A stretch of 17,672 nt of DNA, taken from NCBI GenBank assembly GCA_963702765.1, contig CAVPEB010000022.1, positions 1 to 17,672 of the forward strand. Reading direction: 5' to 3'. A program made the translations under genes and the position numbers. The stretch comes from DATMNR01 sp963702765 (GTDB lineage: Bacteria > Chloroflexota > Ktedonobacteria > Ktedonobacterales > Ktedonobacteraceae). The notes below the pieces were generated by a model. The model searched no databases. It was not told where the DNA came from and worked only from the letters and a program-made list of their open reading frames with translations. This document shows, in pieces, positions 7,835 through 17,363 of this stretch. Position 1 is the stretch's first letter. Each line of letters opens with the position of its first letter.

Positions 7835-7960
7835 AAATGTAACACTCCTGACTCCGAGAAAGAAGTTCAATTCCTTTGCGATATTATTATTCTTTGTGAC
7901 ATGATACATTCTTAGTAAGACTCAATACAACTTTAGATACTAAAAAGGAGATACGTTTAC

Positions 7961-8731
7961 ATGTGTTATGACGATAATGCCAGACCCCCGCTGCCCCCAG
8001 GAGAAAGCGGTAGCGCTTATGGAGAAGACATTATTCTGACAGCCGCAGATGGAAACCGTTTTGCCGCCTACTCGGCCATGCCTGCAAACCCTAAAGCGGC
8101 ACAGGTACTCATCTATCCCGATGTTCGAGGGTTACACCAGTTTTACAAAGAACTGGCTTTACGCTTCGCCGAGGTAGGTTTTACTGCTCTGGCACTCGAT
8201 TATTTCGGACGTACCGCCGGTATCAGTTCACGTGATGAATCATTCGAATACATGCCACATGTGCAGCAAATGCAATTAACAACCTTTTTCCAGGATGTGA
8301 GTGCCTCTCTCGATCACCTGCGTTCAGGTGAGGGTGCATCTCGTTCGACATTCACGGTAGGCTTCTGCATGGGTGGAACGCTCTCGTTTTTAACAGGCAC
8401 AAATCAGGATTTTGATCTGGCAGGAGTTATTGGCTTCTACGCTGGAATGAGCAGGAAGTTTGGTGGTGCCAATAAAACCTTGCTTGAAGAAGCCAGCAAC
8501 ATGAAGTACCCTGCACTCGGTCTCTTTGGTGGCGAGGACCAGGTGATCTCTCAGGAACTGGTGCAAGAGTTTGACGAGGGATTGGATAGAGCAGGGGTAG
8601 CGCACGAAATCGTCATCTATCCCGGTGCGCCACATAGTTTCTTTGATCGACGTGCAACCGATTATGCCGATGCGTCTGCGGATGCCTGGCAACGCGTGTT
8701 GAGATTTATGGAAACGTATACAACCCAATAA
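7961..8731 (+). CDS. Dienelactone hydrolase family protein (alpha/beta hydrolase)
   Basis: This intact 256-residue protein has the Cys-Asp-His triad of dienelactone hydrolases: C136 in 'GFCMGG', D193 in 'GGEDQVI' and H225 in 'APHSFFDRR'. The N-terminal 'YPDVRGLHQFYKELALRFAE' is the usual oxyanion and cap region. In chloroaromatic catabolism the founding enzyme opens dienelactone to maleylacetate; most paralogues, probably this one, have unknown ester or lactone substrates. There is no signal peptide, so it is cytoplasmic. AAGGAGAT lies 9 nt before the ATG. The 126-nt gap to the YdeI-family start must carry divergent promoters, but I could not assign clear boxes. No other aromatic-degradation gene is nearby. 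Confidence 0.9.
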   Translation: MCYDDNARPPLPPGESGSAYGEDIILTAADGNRFAAYSAMPANPKAAQVLIYPDVRGLHQFYKELALRFAEVGFTALALDYFGRTAGISSRDESFEYMPHVQQMQLTTFFQDVSASLDHLRSGEGASRSTFTVGFCMGGTLSFLTGTNQDFDLAGVIGFYAGMSRKFGGANKTLLEEASNMKYPALGLFGGEDQVISQELVQEFDEGLDRAGVAHEIVIYPGAPHSFFDRRATDYADASADAWQRVLRFMETYTTQ

Positions 8732-8789
8732 GCTGGACAACAGTATTCATGTACGTCTTAAGTGCGTTTTAAATTCACAAGATTTATAC

Positions 8790-8843
8790 TCCATTGACCT
8801 TCGAAATGAAGGCTAATGGAGTAGGGCTTCTTGCGGGGGCAAG
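8790..8843 (+). promoter_or_regulatory. Two hairpins in the leader of the PQQ-like propeller gene
   Basis: Stem 1 (8790-8820) has tccatt/aatgga and ccttc/gaagg arms with a 2x2 internal mismatch and a GAAAT loop. Stem 2 (8830-8843) is cttgc-gggg-gcaag. They lie between the hydrolase stop and the start at 8887. No T-tract follows, so these look more like leader structure than a terminator. Confidence 0.35.
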
Positions 8844-8886
8844 GTTCTCAATCATCAAAGCAGTGAAGGTGTCTTTTAGGAGTTGA

Positions 8887-10287
8887 GTGTTGCGAGCACC
8901 GGATCCTGAATTTGTTGCAGAAGACAAGAATGAGGTCGAAATCACCGACCTGGATTCGCTTTCCAAAACTGGCAAGGTTCTGGGGAAGTTTCCAATTTTG
9001 AGCCGGATACCTTCATTTCGATCGCGTACCTGGATGAGTATAGCTATAATTGCATGCATAGTGCTCCTGGTCTTTACCACCCAGGTTAATGCGCCGCATG
9101 TACCGAAAGCTGCGAAGGTAAATGTGCAACCAGTGCAGATCAATTATCCAGTATCACTGTCCGTAGTCGATGGGATTTGTTACACCAATGCACCCAATGG
9201 AGTTGTGACTGCAATTCGGATCAGTGATGGAGTGCTTCTGTGGCGTCACGTGGGTGGAAAAACAGGTGAAGAATCAGCTAAGGTTGTTGATGGAGTCATC
9301 TACCTGACTCCTATCCTGCCGTTCGATAGCCATACTACTACTATGACAGTCCAGGCCTTACGAGCTAGAGATGGGTCCTCACTCTGGTCTCGCACATTTC
9401 AAACTGATTCTCCCGAAACTTTTCAGCTCACAGTTATGAGCAATGTCGTTTATATCTGGTCCTCATCCGGAAGAATTGATGCTTTACGAACCAGGGATGG
9501 ATCCTTACTCTGGCACTACATATCGAGTGTACCTTTTGTCTCGTTGCCGACTGTGGCAGATGGAGTGGTCTATACAAGTGCACAAGATGGTCAATTCACA
9601 ACGTTGCGAGCCAGCAATGGCATTCCGCTCTGGAAGTATACATCACTCAATCCTCCCCAGCCATCACCTGCAATAGTAGCGGAGGGCATGATATTCCTGA
9701 GCCTGCAGGATGGCGGCATGGATGTATTGCGTGCCGATACTGGCATTTTACTCTGGCGATATATGCCGCATGTTCCTGCTCAGAGTCTGTATCCACAAAT
9801 ACTCGTCTCGGATGGAGTCGTTTATGCAGGTACTCACGATCATCATCTCTTTGCGTTGCGGGCCAGAGACGGCTTCAAAATCTGGAGTGTAGTACCCCAT
9901 GCTACTGACGATTTCTTTTTTATGAATGTGACGGACGGAGCCGTTTATGTTGGGGACGCATCTAACAATGGGATCATAGACGCGCTACGCCAAAGCTCTG
10001 GCTCAGTAATCTGGCAATATGTAGATAGATCAGAGAGATCGGTACCAATCACGGTCGCTGAAGGAGTGGTCTTTCTCGGCTCATACACAATCGGTGCGAA
10101 TATTTTAGTAAGTATCACAGCGTTGCGTGCGAGCGATGGCGTCGTACTCTGGAGCTATACTCCGCACACTACCTACAAGCAACTATTACCAGTGTTGGGG
10201 AACGATATTGTTCTAATTGCCTTGCAAGATGGAAGTGTTGATGCCTTATTTGCCAGTAATGGTTCATTGCTCTGGCAAAGTGCATAA
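8887..10287 (+). CDS. Membrane-anchored PQQ-like beta-propeller repeat protein
   Basis: This protein has 466 residues. The N-terminal 45 or so residues are hydrophilic. One transmembrane helix spans about residues 50-66 ('SIAIIACIVLLVFTT'), and the rest is nine PQQ-like propeller repeats, each of the type 'V.DGVVY....DG...ALRA.DG.LLW.Y'. There is no dehydrogenase catalytic or cofactor-binding region, so it is more likely an extracytoplasmic binding, sensing or scaffold protein anchored as type II. Proteins of this design are numerous in Ktedonobacteria. The start is GTG at 8887 (AGGAG 4 nt before) or the adjacent TTG at 8890 (7 nt); both are unusual codons and I cannot decide. The frame is clean throughout, unlike several neighbours. 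Function and ligand are unknown. Confidence 0.82.
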   Translation: MLRAPDPEFVAEDKNEVEITDLDSLSKTGKVLGKFPILSRIPSFRSRTWMSIAIIACIVLLVFTTQVNAPHVPKAAKVNVQPVQINYPVSLSVVDGICYTNAPNGVVTAIRISDGVLLWRHVGGKTGEESAKVVDGVIYLTPILPFDSHTTTMTVQALRARDGSSLWSRTFQTDSPETFQLTVMSNVVYIWSSSGRIDALRTRDGSLLWHYISSVPFVSLPTVADGVVYTSAQDGQFTTLRASNGIPLWKYTSLNPPQPSPAIVAEGMIFLSLQDGGMDVLRADTGILLWRYMPHVPAQSLYPQILVSDGVVYAGTHDHHLFALRARDGFKIWSVVPHATDDFFFMNVTDGAVYVGDASNNGIIDALRQSSGSVIWQYVDRSERSVPITVAEGVVFLGSYTIGANILVSITALRASDGVVLWSYTPHTTYKQLLPVLGNDIVLIALQDGSVDALFASNGSLLWQSA

Positions 10288-10366
10288 TTGTGAGCCACTC
10301 GTGACCTTATAAGCCGCTCTTGTGATTAGCGAGTGATGGACACATGCTATACATCTATTGGTGAGG

Positions 10367-10495
10367 ATGGTGGAACAGGTTGATTTGGTACTGAAAAAGT
10401 TCCAGGGGGAACATCCTGCTCCATTACCACTTACAGTAGATGTGTTGAACGTGCTGTTTGAGCAAGTAGGTAACTGCGATAGATGGCAAGGTTAA
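10367..10495 (+). CDS. Possible small protein or gene remnant, 42 codons
   Basis: An open frame from ATG 10367 to TAA 10495, ending 4 nt before the acyltransferase start, reads 'MVEQVDLVLKKFQGEHP' then 'LPLTVDVLNVLFEQVGN'. The composition is protein-like (alternating hydrophobic residues, a predicted helix at each end), but there is no good ribosome binding site and I recognise no family. It could be a coupled leader protein or the tail of a decayed gene. The frame is open about 30 nt further upstream. Confidence 0.28.
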   Translation: MVEQVDLVLKKFQGEHPAPLPLTVDVLNVLFEQVGNCDRWQG

Positions 10496-10499
10496 TACG

Positions 10500-11724
10500 A
10501 TGTCAACTCAGATTGAACAAACACCATCTCAGCTCTCCAGTGCAACAGGTGCTGCACCAACATTACAAAATGGTGCATTTCATCGCCTACGTATGTTGTA
10601 TATCGATAACCTGCGTATCTTGCTGATCAGTATGGTAATCGTGGTGCATCTGGCGGTGACATATGGAGCCGTCGGTTCATGGTATTATCATGATCCAGTA
10701 ACAAATTTACCCACAGCGGTTATCTTGACGTTCATTAGCGGTCCCGGCATGGCCACTGGTATGGGGATATTTTTCTTAATAGCTGGCTACTTTACACCTG
10801 GATCGTATGATCGCAAAGGCTTCAAATCGTTTCTGCAAGATCGGCTCGTCCGATTAGGAATTCCATTGCTGATCTACGATCTGCTAATTGATCCGATGGT
10901 AGTATACATTGCGAGTGGTCTGCATGGATCCTACTGGGGCTTTTACGGCAACTACCTTCTCCATGAGAAAGGAATTGCCAATGGACCAGTATGGTTCATT
11001 GCAGTGCTCTTACTCTTCAGCCTTGTCTATGCTGCCTGGCGGGTGCTGTCCAGGCATCGTACACATACGACCGCTGGGGCATGGAAATTGCCCAGCTATC
11101 GAGCGATTTTTGGCTTCATCTTCGCGCTAGGTCTGGTGAGCTTTATAGTGCGCATCTGGTGGCCAGCAGGCTGGATTTTCCAACTGCTGAACGTGCCTGT
11201 GGGCTATCTTCCCCAATATATCAGCTTCTATATTCTTGGCATTATTGCTTATCGTCATAATTGGTTCTCCGAACTCACTCCGAAAATGGGGAGGGACTGG
11301 TCGCTGATTGCTCTACTTGCTACTCTCATCTTCGTATGCCTGGTATTTCCCTCGATGATGCAAGCATCGGGTGCAGCAGGAATCGCGACAGGCTAGCTTT
11401 CCCATTGCTGGTGGTTTCCAATGGCTTGCGTTTATTTACGCGCTATGGGAATCGTTCATGGTCGTGGGCGTATGTATTGGCCTGATTGTCCTCTTCCGGC
11501 AACGCTGGAATCATCAAGGGAAACTGGCGAAAAACTTAGCTGCCAACGTCTATGCTGTTTACCTGATCCATCCACTGGTGCTGGTTGGTTTCGCCTATGC
11601 ATTCCATTATGTTGCCTTGTATCCTTTGCTCAAGTTTGTCATTTCTGTAATTATTGTGCTCCCACTTTGCTTCCTGCTAAGCGACCTTATACGTAGGATC
11701 CCTTTGGCTAATAGGATTTTGTGA
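10500..11724 (+). CDS. Membrane acyltransferase (acyltransferase 3/OpgC-like); one frame change
   Basis: This is a gene of about 408 codons for a multi-pass membrane protein with roughly ten hydrophobic segments. The N-terminal signature 'YIDNLRILLISMVIVVHL' (D36, R39, H50) matches the acyltransferase-3 family, whose members transfer acyl groups to sugars, glucans or peptides at the membrane. 'GPVWFIAVLLLFS' and the late 'NVYAVYLIHPLVL' are further family hallmarks. Near 11391 one extra base (or two missing) breaks the frame: the first frame ends 'GIATG' and the second continues 'ASFPIAGGFQWLAF' to a natural stop at 11724. The ATG at 10500 has AAGG 8 nt upstream. It is convergent with the NB-ARC regulator, 36 nt apart. 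The substrate is not predictable. Confidence 0.86.
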
Positions 11725-11760
11725 GAGGATACTTCATCGAAGTGGAGTGGCTCCCTCCGC

Positions 11761-14632
11761 TCACTTTAGTTCTGCGAGCACTTGCTCGATAGACATGGTG
11801 CGTCCCTCTGCCCAGGCGATGGCAAAGGCTAGCTCGCCGAGTTGGATTCGGGCTCCAGCGACCGCAGGTTCGTAGTCAGCTCGTTCCACGGGTGTTTGTG
11901 GAATGCCGCAGCGTTCGCGCAAGGAGTCCGCCATACCCCACAAATGGGCTGCCCAGGCGACATCTCCCTGTGTCGCCACAACGCTCGCCAATCCTTCCAG
12001 TCCGAAGGAGAGAAGCCAGTTGTCATTAAATTCACATGCTCTTGTCAGGCTCTTCTCGTGGAAGATGCGAGCCTCGGCGAAATCTCCCTGGTATGTCTTT
12101 ATCCTCCCTAAGGTAGCGAGTGACCAGAAGACATGCCGTCGGTTCCCCATCTCCTGCCAAAGTACCAGGCTCTGCTCGACCAGGGAATTAGCGGAGCCAG
12201 CATCGCCCTGACTGAGTGCCACCCAGCCAGAGATCCAAAAAGAGTAAGCCATCCCATTCTTGTCGCCCAGTTCTCTATGGAGTCTATCACTCTCCTCGAG
12301 CCGAGTGCGTATGGTCGCTTGATCACCTCGGGCAAAAAAGAGCATCATTGCTGACTGCTGTAGGCAGAATGCAATCCCTTGTTTGTTCCCCAGTTCCCTA
12401 AAAATCACTAAACTCTCCTTGAACAGAGCTTGTCCTCTCCTAGCGTCTCCTTGTACGCTGACAGCGCTCGCCAGGTTCTGGAGCAACCAGGCGCAGGCCT
12501 CCTTGTCTCCAACTTCCCGGTAGAGAGCAAGGCTCTCTTCAAACAGTGAACATGCTGTTGCAATATTATTTAGCTGTGCTAAAGACCCAAGCCCCTGAAG
12601 GGAGGAGGCGATACCACGAATGTCTTCGAGCTGCCGGTACAGGGCGAGACTTTCCTGCAACACTGCCTCTGCCTGATCATAATCACCCTGCATGTCGGCG
12701 AAGCTCGCTGCTGCCCTCAACGCTCTTGCACGCATGGGAGTCGCAATTCCTTCGCTGACTGCTATGGCCTGTTCAAGAAAGGTTCGCCCTTCACTGTAGA
12801 GGCCACGCACCCACCAGAACTCACGCAGCGCCTCGCCAAGCTGGAAAGCCATCTCAAGGTGTGGCCCTGTATGTGCTAGTTCGAGCGACCACTCCATGAG
12901 TGCACGCAGATTGCCATGCTCTTGTTCTAAACGCTCGAACCACTCGGCTGTTGCGATCCTTTCAATTGTGGTGCAGCTTCCTCTGCTAGTTTGAGATAAT
13001 ATGCTGAATGTGCCTGTTGTGCTGTTTCCTTCTCGCCACTGCTGGAGAGCATCTCCAGACCATACTCGCGGATCGTCTCCAACATCGTGAGACGAATATC
13101 CTCCCCTCCTGTAATGTTTGTTGCACCAGGTTCTTGTCGATGAGCGAAGCTATGCGTCCAGCACAGTGACATTCCTTCCCCGAACGCCTCAGAAACTGCC
13201 TCAATCGCCTGCCAGGTACACCCGCCGATGAAGATCGAGAGACGCCGGAACATGCACTGTTCTTGTGTAGTGAGCAAGTCATAACTCCACTGGATTGTCT
13301 TGCGCAGGGTCTGCTGGCGTGCAGGTACATCGCGTGCGCTGCGAGTCAGAAGTGGCAAACGCTGCCCCAACCGCGCCAGGAGTGCCAGCGGGGGAAACAG
13401 TTTGACTCGCGCCGCTGCCAGTTCAATAGCCAGGGGAAGGCCATTTAGACGCGTACAGATTTCTGCCACTGCCGGGGCATTCGTATTCGTCACCTGGAAA
13501 TCTGGCTTGACTGCCTGAGCACGCTCGATGAAGAGCGCCACCGCTGCATATTGCGAGAGCACTCCTAATTCAGGGAGATGTTGAGTATCTGGTAGTGCCA
13601 GCGCTGGCACCGGGAACTCCCGCTCGGCGCGCACATACAGCCCCTCTCGACTCGTGATGAGTACTTTGACTTGTGGGCAGACAGTAAGAAGTTCAGCTAC
13701 GTGTGTGGCTGCGCTCATTACCTGCTCAAAGTTGTCCAACAGCAGCAAGGTCCGCTTCGCTTGAAGAGCGCTTTTCAAGTGCTCCAGAGGCGCTTGCTCT
13801 CGTGCTTCTCGCAGTCCAAGCGTCTGGATGATGGTTGGGATGACCAGGTCGGGGTCGCTGATGGGAGCCAGGGATACAAACCATGTACCGTCTGCGAAGT
13901 GCTCAGAGAGTTCGGCTGCTACCTGTAGTGCCATGCGGGTTTTGCCTACACCTCCCGGACCTGTCGGCGTAACGAGGCGCACATTCTGTTGCAAGAGCAA
14001 TCGTTGAAGGGCGTCCACCTCCTCTTCGCGTCCGATGAACGGAGTTGGCTGTATGGGCAAATTGTTGAGGGAGTTGCCTAGCGTCTTGAGAGGTAGGAGT
14101 TATCGGGCAATCCCATGATTGCGAGCTGAAAGAGCTGGCCTGGCTGTTGTAAATCCTTCAAGCGATGTGCGCCCATGTCTAGCAAGCTCACTCCTTCTGG
14201 CAGGCTGTGCTCTACAAGGTCACGTGTAGTCTGAGAGAGCAAGATTTGCCCGCCGTGCCCTGCGCTCATGATGCGCGCCCCGTGATGTACGTCCAGGCCC
14301 ACGTAGCCTTCAGAAGTAAGCTGTGGCTCGCCAGTGTGCAGGCCTATGCGCACGCGTACCATCATACCATCCGGCCAGGCCTGGGTGAAGAGGGCACGTT
14401 GGGCAACTACTGCAGCCGCGACCGCATCGGTGGCGCGCGCAAAGGCCACGAAGAAGGCATCACCCTGGGTGTCAACCTCTTGACCGTCGAACTCAAGGAA
14501 AGCAGCACGCAGGAGTGAACGGCATGTTTCCAGCAGGCTAGCATAGCGTCCACCCATATTCTGGAGCATTCGCGTAGAGCCTTCGATATCGGTGAAGAGC
14601 AGTGTAACGGTACCTGTAGGGAGTTCACGCAT
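11761..14632 (-). CDS. Cyclase-homology/NB-ARC ATPase/TPR regulator; five frame changes
   Basis: This is one gene of about 957 codons. The ATG at 14632 follows AAGGAGG by 6 nt. Residues 6-171 form a class III nucleotide-cyclase homology domain: metal aspartates D15 ('FTDIEGST') and D58 ('TQGDAF'). By eye, though, the usual substrate lysine is D54 and the catalytic asparagine is H116 ('VHHGAR'), so activity is doubtful. Next comes an NB-ARC/AAA switch: 'TPFIGREEEV', Walker A 'GPGGVGKTR', Walker B 'LLLLDNFEQV', 'ITSRE', 'GLPLAIELAAARV'. The C-terminal third is TPR-like repeats ('GDYDQAEAVLQESLALYRQL' type). Such proteins are signal-transduction ATPases; this one lacks a DNA-binding domain. Inferred -1 indels lie near 14091, 13165, 13154, 13104 and 12948. 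Each restores expected text, such as 'PLKTL', 'IASLIDKNLVQQ' or 'AEWFERLEQEH'. Confidence 0.86.
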
Positions 14633-14737
14633 GCAGCACCTCCTTCTGCCGATGCTCAACACATCCCAGACGTACGTCGTTCAATAATGACTATGATGAA
14701 CTTGATTCTCTCTGCATTAGTATACCTCATCATTCAA

Positions 14738-15935
14738 CTATTGAAGGATTTGATTCTGATTATTATCCTTCGGCCCAATCCATACCTCATGTGTACTATC
14801 CCAACTCCAACCGGATTCAGCAAGGTCAAGTGGTACTTGCAGGCGCGGCCAATCTGCTGCAATGCGTTCTGTTGTCTCAGGCCAACTTCGTATACCACTT
14901 AAAGCGTCAACTGCTTCGACATTGCATGCTCCTACAGCACAGGCTGCTTGAAGTGTCTCCTCAGGAGCCATGCCTCGTAGCAGTCCCATTAAGAATCCTG
15001 CAATAGTGGCATCTCCCGATCCAGTGGTTCCGACAACCTGAGTAGCGAAACAAGGAGACCAGAGTTCACGATCAGACCAGGAAGCTACGTCTTTTAGCTC
15101 GCAACGACCCATCTTTGCCAGTGCAGGTGCATTAGCTGTTCGCAGATACAGGCCGCGATCCCCAGCTTTTAGCCCGACGATTTTTGCTCCCATATCAAGC
15201 AATGTCTGCCCCAGTTCCGAGAATATTTCGGGTTCCATCTGCTCAAGCGGCCTGCTTGTAAGTGAATTGGCTGCGAACTGATCAAAGAGTTGTCGACGCA
15301 ACATCAATAATATTTCTTCTGCGCTGGGTAGAGAAGACATCGACATAAGGCAGCGTTGCGCTAAGGATAGCATGCCAATCAGCCTGACCCGCAGCACTAT
15401 TTGGGTCAGGCATTGCAAGATCAAGCGTTGTGGTGATGCCCATTGCCTTGATCCGCTTGAAGATTGTTGCCAATTCAGCACCGTTATCTGTATATATACG
15501 CTCCATGAGGGGAGGGTAGCCGAAATGGAAGAGCCGCACTGATTCTAGTGTGTCATAACGCACGTCGTCTGCTCCAAAGGTCGCGTTACAACCGGGGGCG
15601 TGAATAAGCATGCGGTCGGTATTTGGTGGGCTAATGATAATTGAATATGAGCTGGACTCTCCAGGTGCAACGACCATTCCGTCGGAAAGCCCAGATCCAT
15701 GTGACTCAACAATTTGAAGTATTGCCTGTCCAAACAGGTCAGACCCAACCTTGCCCATCAAGCCTGTTGATATCCCCAACTTATGCAGGGCAAGTCCGGT
15801 GTTCGAGACAGCTCCTCCCGTCGAAAAGACGACAGGCCCTGCCTCAACAGTCTGTCCAGGTTTGAACGTGACTGAGCCACCCACTATAGTAGGAAAAACA
15901 TCCAGGCAGATATGGCCAGCAACTACTGCTTCCAT
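14738..15935 (-). CDS. PfkB-family carbohydrate kinase; one frame change
   Basis: This is a gene of about 399 codons for a ribokinase-like sugar or nucleoside kinase. The N-terminal family motif is 'GGAVSNTGLAL' (40-50), preceded by 'GHICLDVFP'. The C-terminal signature carrying the catalytic aspartate and anion hole is 'GTTGSGDATIAGFLMGLLRG'. It transfers phosphate from ATP to a sugar hydroxyl; the substrate is not readable. Near 15332 one extra base (or two missing) shifts the frame: 'YVDVF' in the first frame joins 'LPSAEEILLML' in the second. The C-terminus extends past the usual end with 'WDSTHEVWIGPKDN'. The start ATG 15935 has a weak GAGAG site. It lies 69 nt after the Gfo/Idh/MocA gene, so the two probably form a small sugar-catabolism operon. 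Confidence 0.87.
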
Positions 15936-16004
15936 GATTTACTCTCACTATGAAGTTGTACAACCTGTGCCTGTCGATTGGATTCAAGCGCGGCTGTCAG
16001 AATG

Positions 16005-17160
16005 TCATGGCTTTGCATCGGTTTCTTCCGGAGTTACACAGTAAAATGGTTGGCGCATGCTCTCGGGATGAGCGAGTTCGTCACAGAATGCTGCCCACAT
16101 CTGTAAGATCGAATCGGAGAAGCCAAACTCGAAGATGCCACCGGTAATCGTTGGATATGCTGATTCAGAACCGAGATCTTGTGATTGCCAGGCCTGTGGG
16201 CCACCTGCTGTATAGGCCATTGTACGCAGCGTCTTTGGATACTTGGTACTAAATTCAGCGGAGAATTGCGTGCCAAGCACGCGCAAATACCAGGTATTCG
16301 TCTCCCCTGGCGCGATGCGCTTAATTTCTAGTAACATCGGGAAGTGCTGGCTATCGCTAGCTGCATTGTAATCAGGTGCATCGTCGCTGGCACGGCTACG
16401 TTGTGCGTCAGCGCCCGGAACAAGTACTTCACATGCTAGCACAGCATTGTCCCAGGTCTCACATGGTACCAATCGTTCCATCGCGTCCGGGTCGTTCAGT
16501 AACGATCTTAGAGAGTAGCGCGCGGACATTATTTGGGAACCAGCCAGCCCGTAATGGAATATGCAATACATGCATACCTAAGTCTCCCATGCAGCCGTAC
16601 TCACCGTTGGTTGCTATCTGGCGCTTCCAGTTGATTGGTTTATGTGGATCGAGATCACTGCTATGCAGGAAACCAGCTTGCACCTCTAAGATTGTCCCGA
16701 ACCGTCCCTCACGAATGAATTGTAGTATTTTCTGCGCGCCAGGAAAAAATGGAAATTCCGAGGAGCAGCGTACCAGAACCTGTGGATGAGAACGCACTGT
16801 TGCAAGAATGTGGGCATTGGCGGCTTGGTCGATGCCGAAAGGCTTTTCACCTAGCAGGTGTTTGCCTGCCTCGATGATATCTATATAGAATTGTTCGTGA
16901 AGGTTATGGGGTACAGCGCAGTAAATCGCATCAATCAGAGGAGAGCTAAGCAATTCGTGATAGTCCTGTGTCGCTATCCGGATCGTATCAATGTTATCGG
17001 TGAACCAACTGAGCATAGCTGGATTTGTATCGCAAACGCCAACGATACGCGGCACGACATCTTGATCGAGCAGGTGACTCCAGCGTGCTGCTGCGCTGGC
17101 AAATTCGCGACCCATCAAGCCGCAGCCAATAATTCCGAAATGTATTTCACGTTTCTGCAT
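16005..17160 (-). CDS. Gfo/Idh/MocA-family oxidoreductase; one frame change
   Basis: This is a gene of about 384 codons. The N-terminal Rossmann motif 'GIIGCGLMG' (9-17) binds NAD(P), and 'GEKPFGID' carries the family catalytic lysine (K106 in the E-K-P triad, 105-107). It oxidises or reduces a sugar, cyclitol or similar polyol. Near 16488 one extra base (or two missing) changes frame: 'KIVTERP' joins 'DAMERLVPCETWDNA'. The second frame runs to the stop at 16005 through 'EIKRIAPGETNTWYLRVLGT' and 'GFSDSILQMWAAFCDEL', the expected C-terminal substrate domain. Two adjacent ATGs (17163, 17160) follow AGGAG at spacings of 1 and 4 nt; I take the second. It is the first gene of the likely operon with the PfkB kinase and is divergent from the YceI gene. 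Confidence 0.86.
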
Positions 17161-17212
17161 CATGCTCCTCGACTATCACTAATCTAATTTTTGCTCTTTA
17201 TCTCTGCAACTA

Positions 17213-17225
17213 GTCTATCATAGAC
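17213..17225. promoter_or_regulatory. Short palindrome in the divergent Gfo/Idh-YceI intergenic region
   Basis: The palindrome gtctat-c-atagac has perfect 6-bp arms. Read on minus it contains TATGAT, a 5 of 6 match to a -10 box for the oxidoreductase gene, without a good -35. It could be an operator overlapping that promoter. Confidence 0.35.
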
Positions 17226-17242
17226 AGTACATAACTTCACAT

Positions 17243-17292
17243 AACTAACTTTTCAATAGTTACTTGACGATGGTTAGTTGAGATGCTACACT
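17243..17292 (+). promoter_or_regulatory. Promoter and repeated AGTTA motifs upstream of the YceI gene
   Basis: TTGACG (17264-17269, 5 of 6) is separated by 17 nt from TACACT (17287-17292, 4 of 6), with a predicted start near 17299. Around the -35 lie taact/agtta (17246-17250 and 17258-17262) and aactaac/gttagtt (17243-17249 and 17273-17279), both inverted. Such clustered AGTTA-type repeats over a promoter are typical of MarR/HxlR-like repressor sites. No such regulator is present here, so the identity is inference. Confidence 0.5.
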
Positions 17293-17363
17293 TGACCCTG
17301 GCTAGTTGCTAATTTTTTAGCTGGTTCACTGAAAAGGAAAGTATTTCAACAAAGGAGTTTGCT

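Noticed and set aside
8784..9143. 119-codon minus-strand frame across the propeller N-terminus
   Set aside because: Antisense shadow of the membrane-anchored propeller gene, without a family match.
8887..10287. PQQ-dependent alcohol or glucose dehydrogenase
   Set aside because: Only the propeller docking motifs are present; no catalytic aspartate/calcium site context or heme motif is visible.
11725..11760. Bidirectional terminator between the convergent acyltransferase and NB-ARC genes
   Set aside because: An imperfect stem with a four-base bulge and no clear T-tract; too weak to annotate.
13104..13165. Programmed ribosomal frameshifting as explanation for the broken frames
   Set aside because: No consistent slippery heptamer with downstream structure; the changes go in both directions and several lie at homopolymers.
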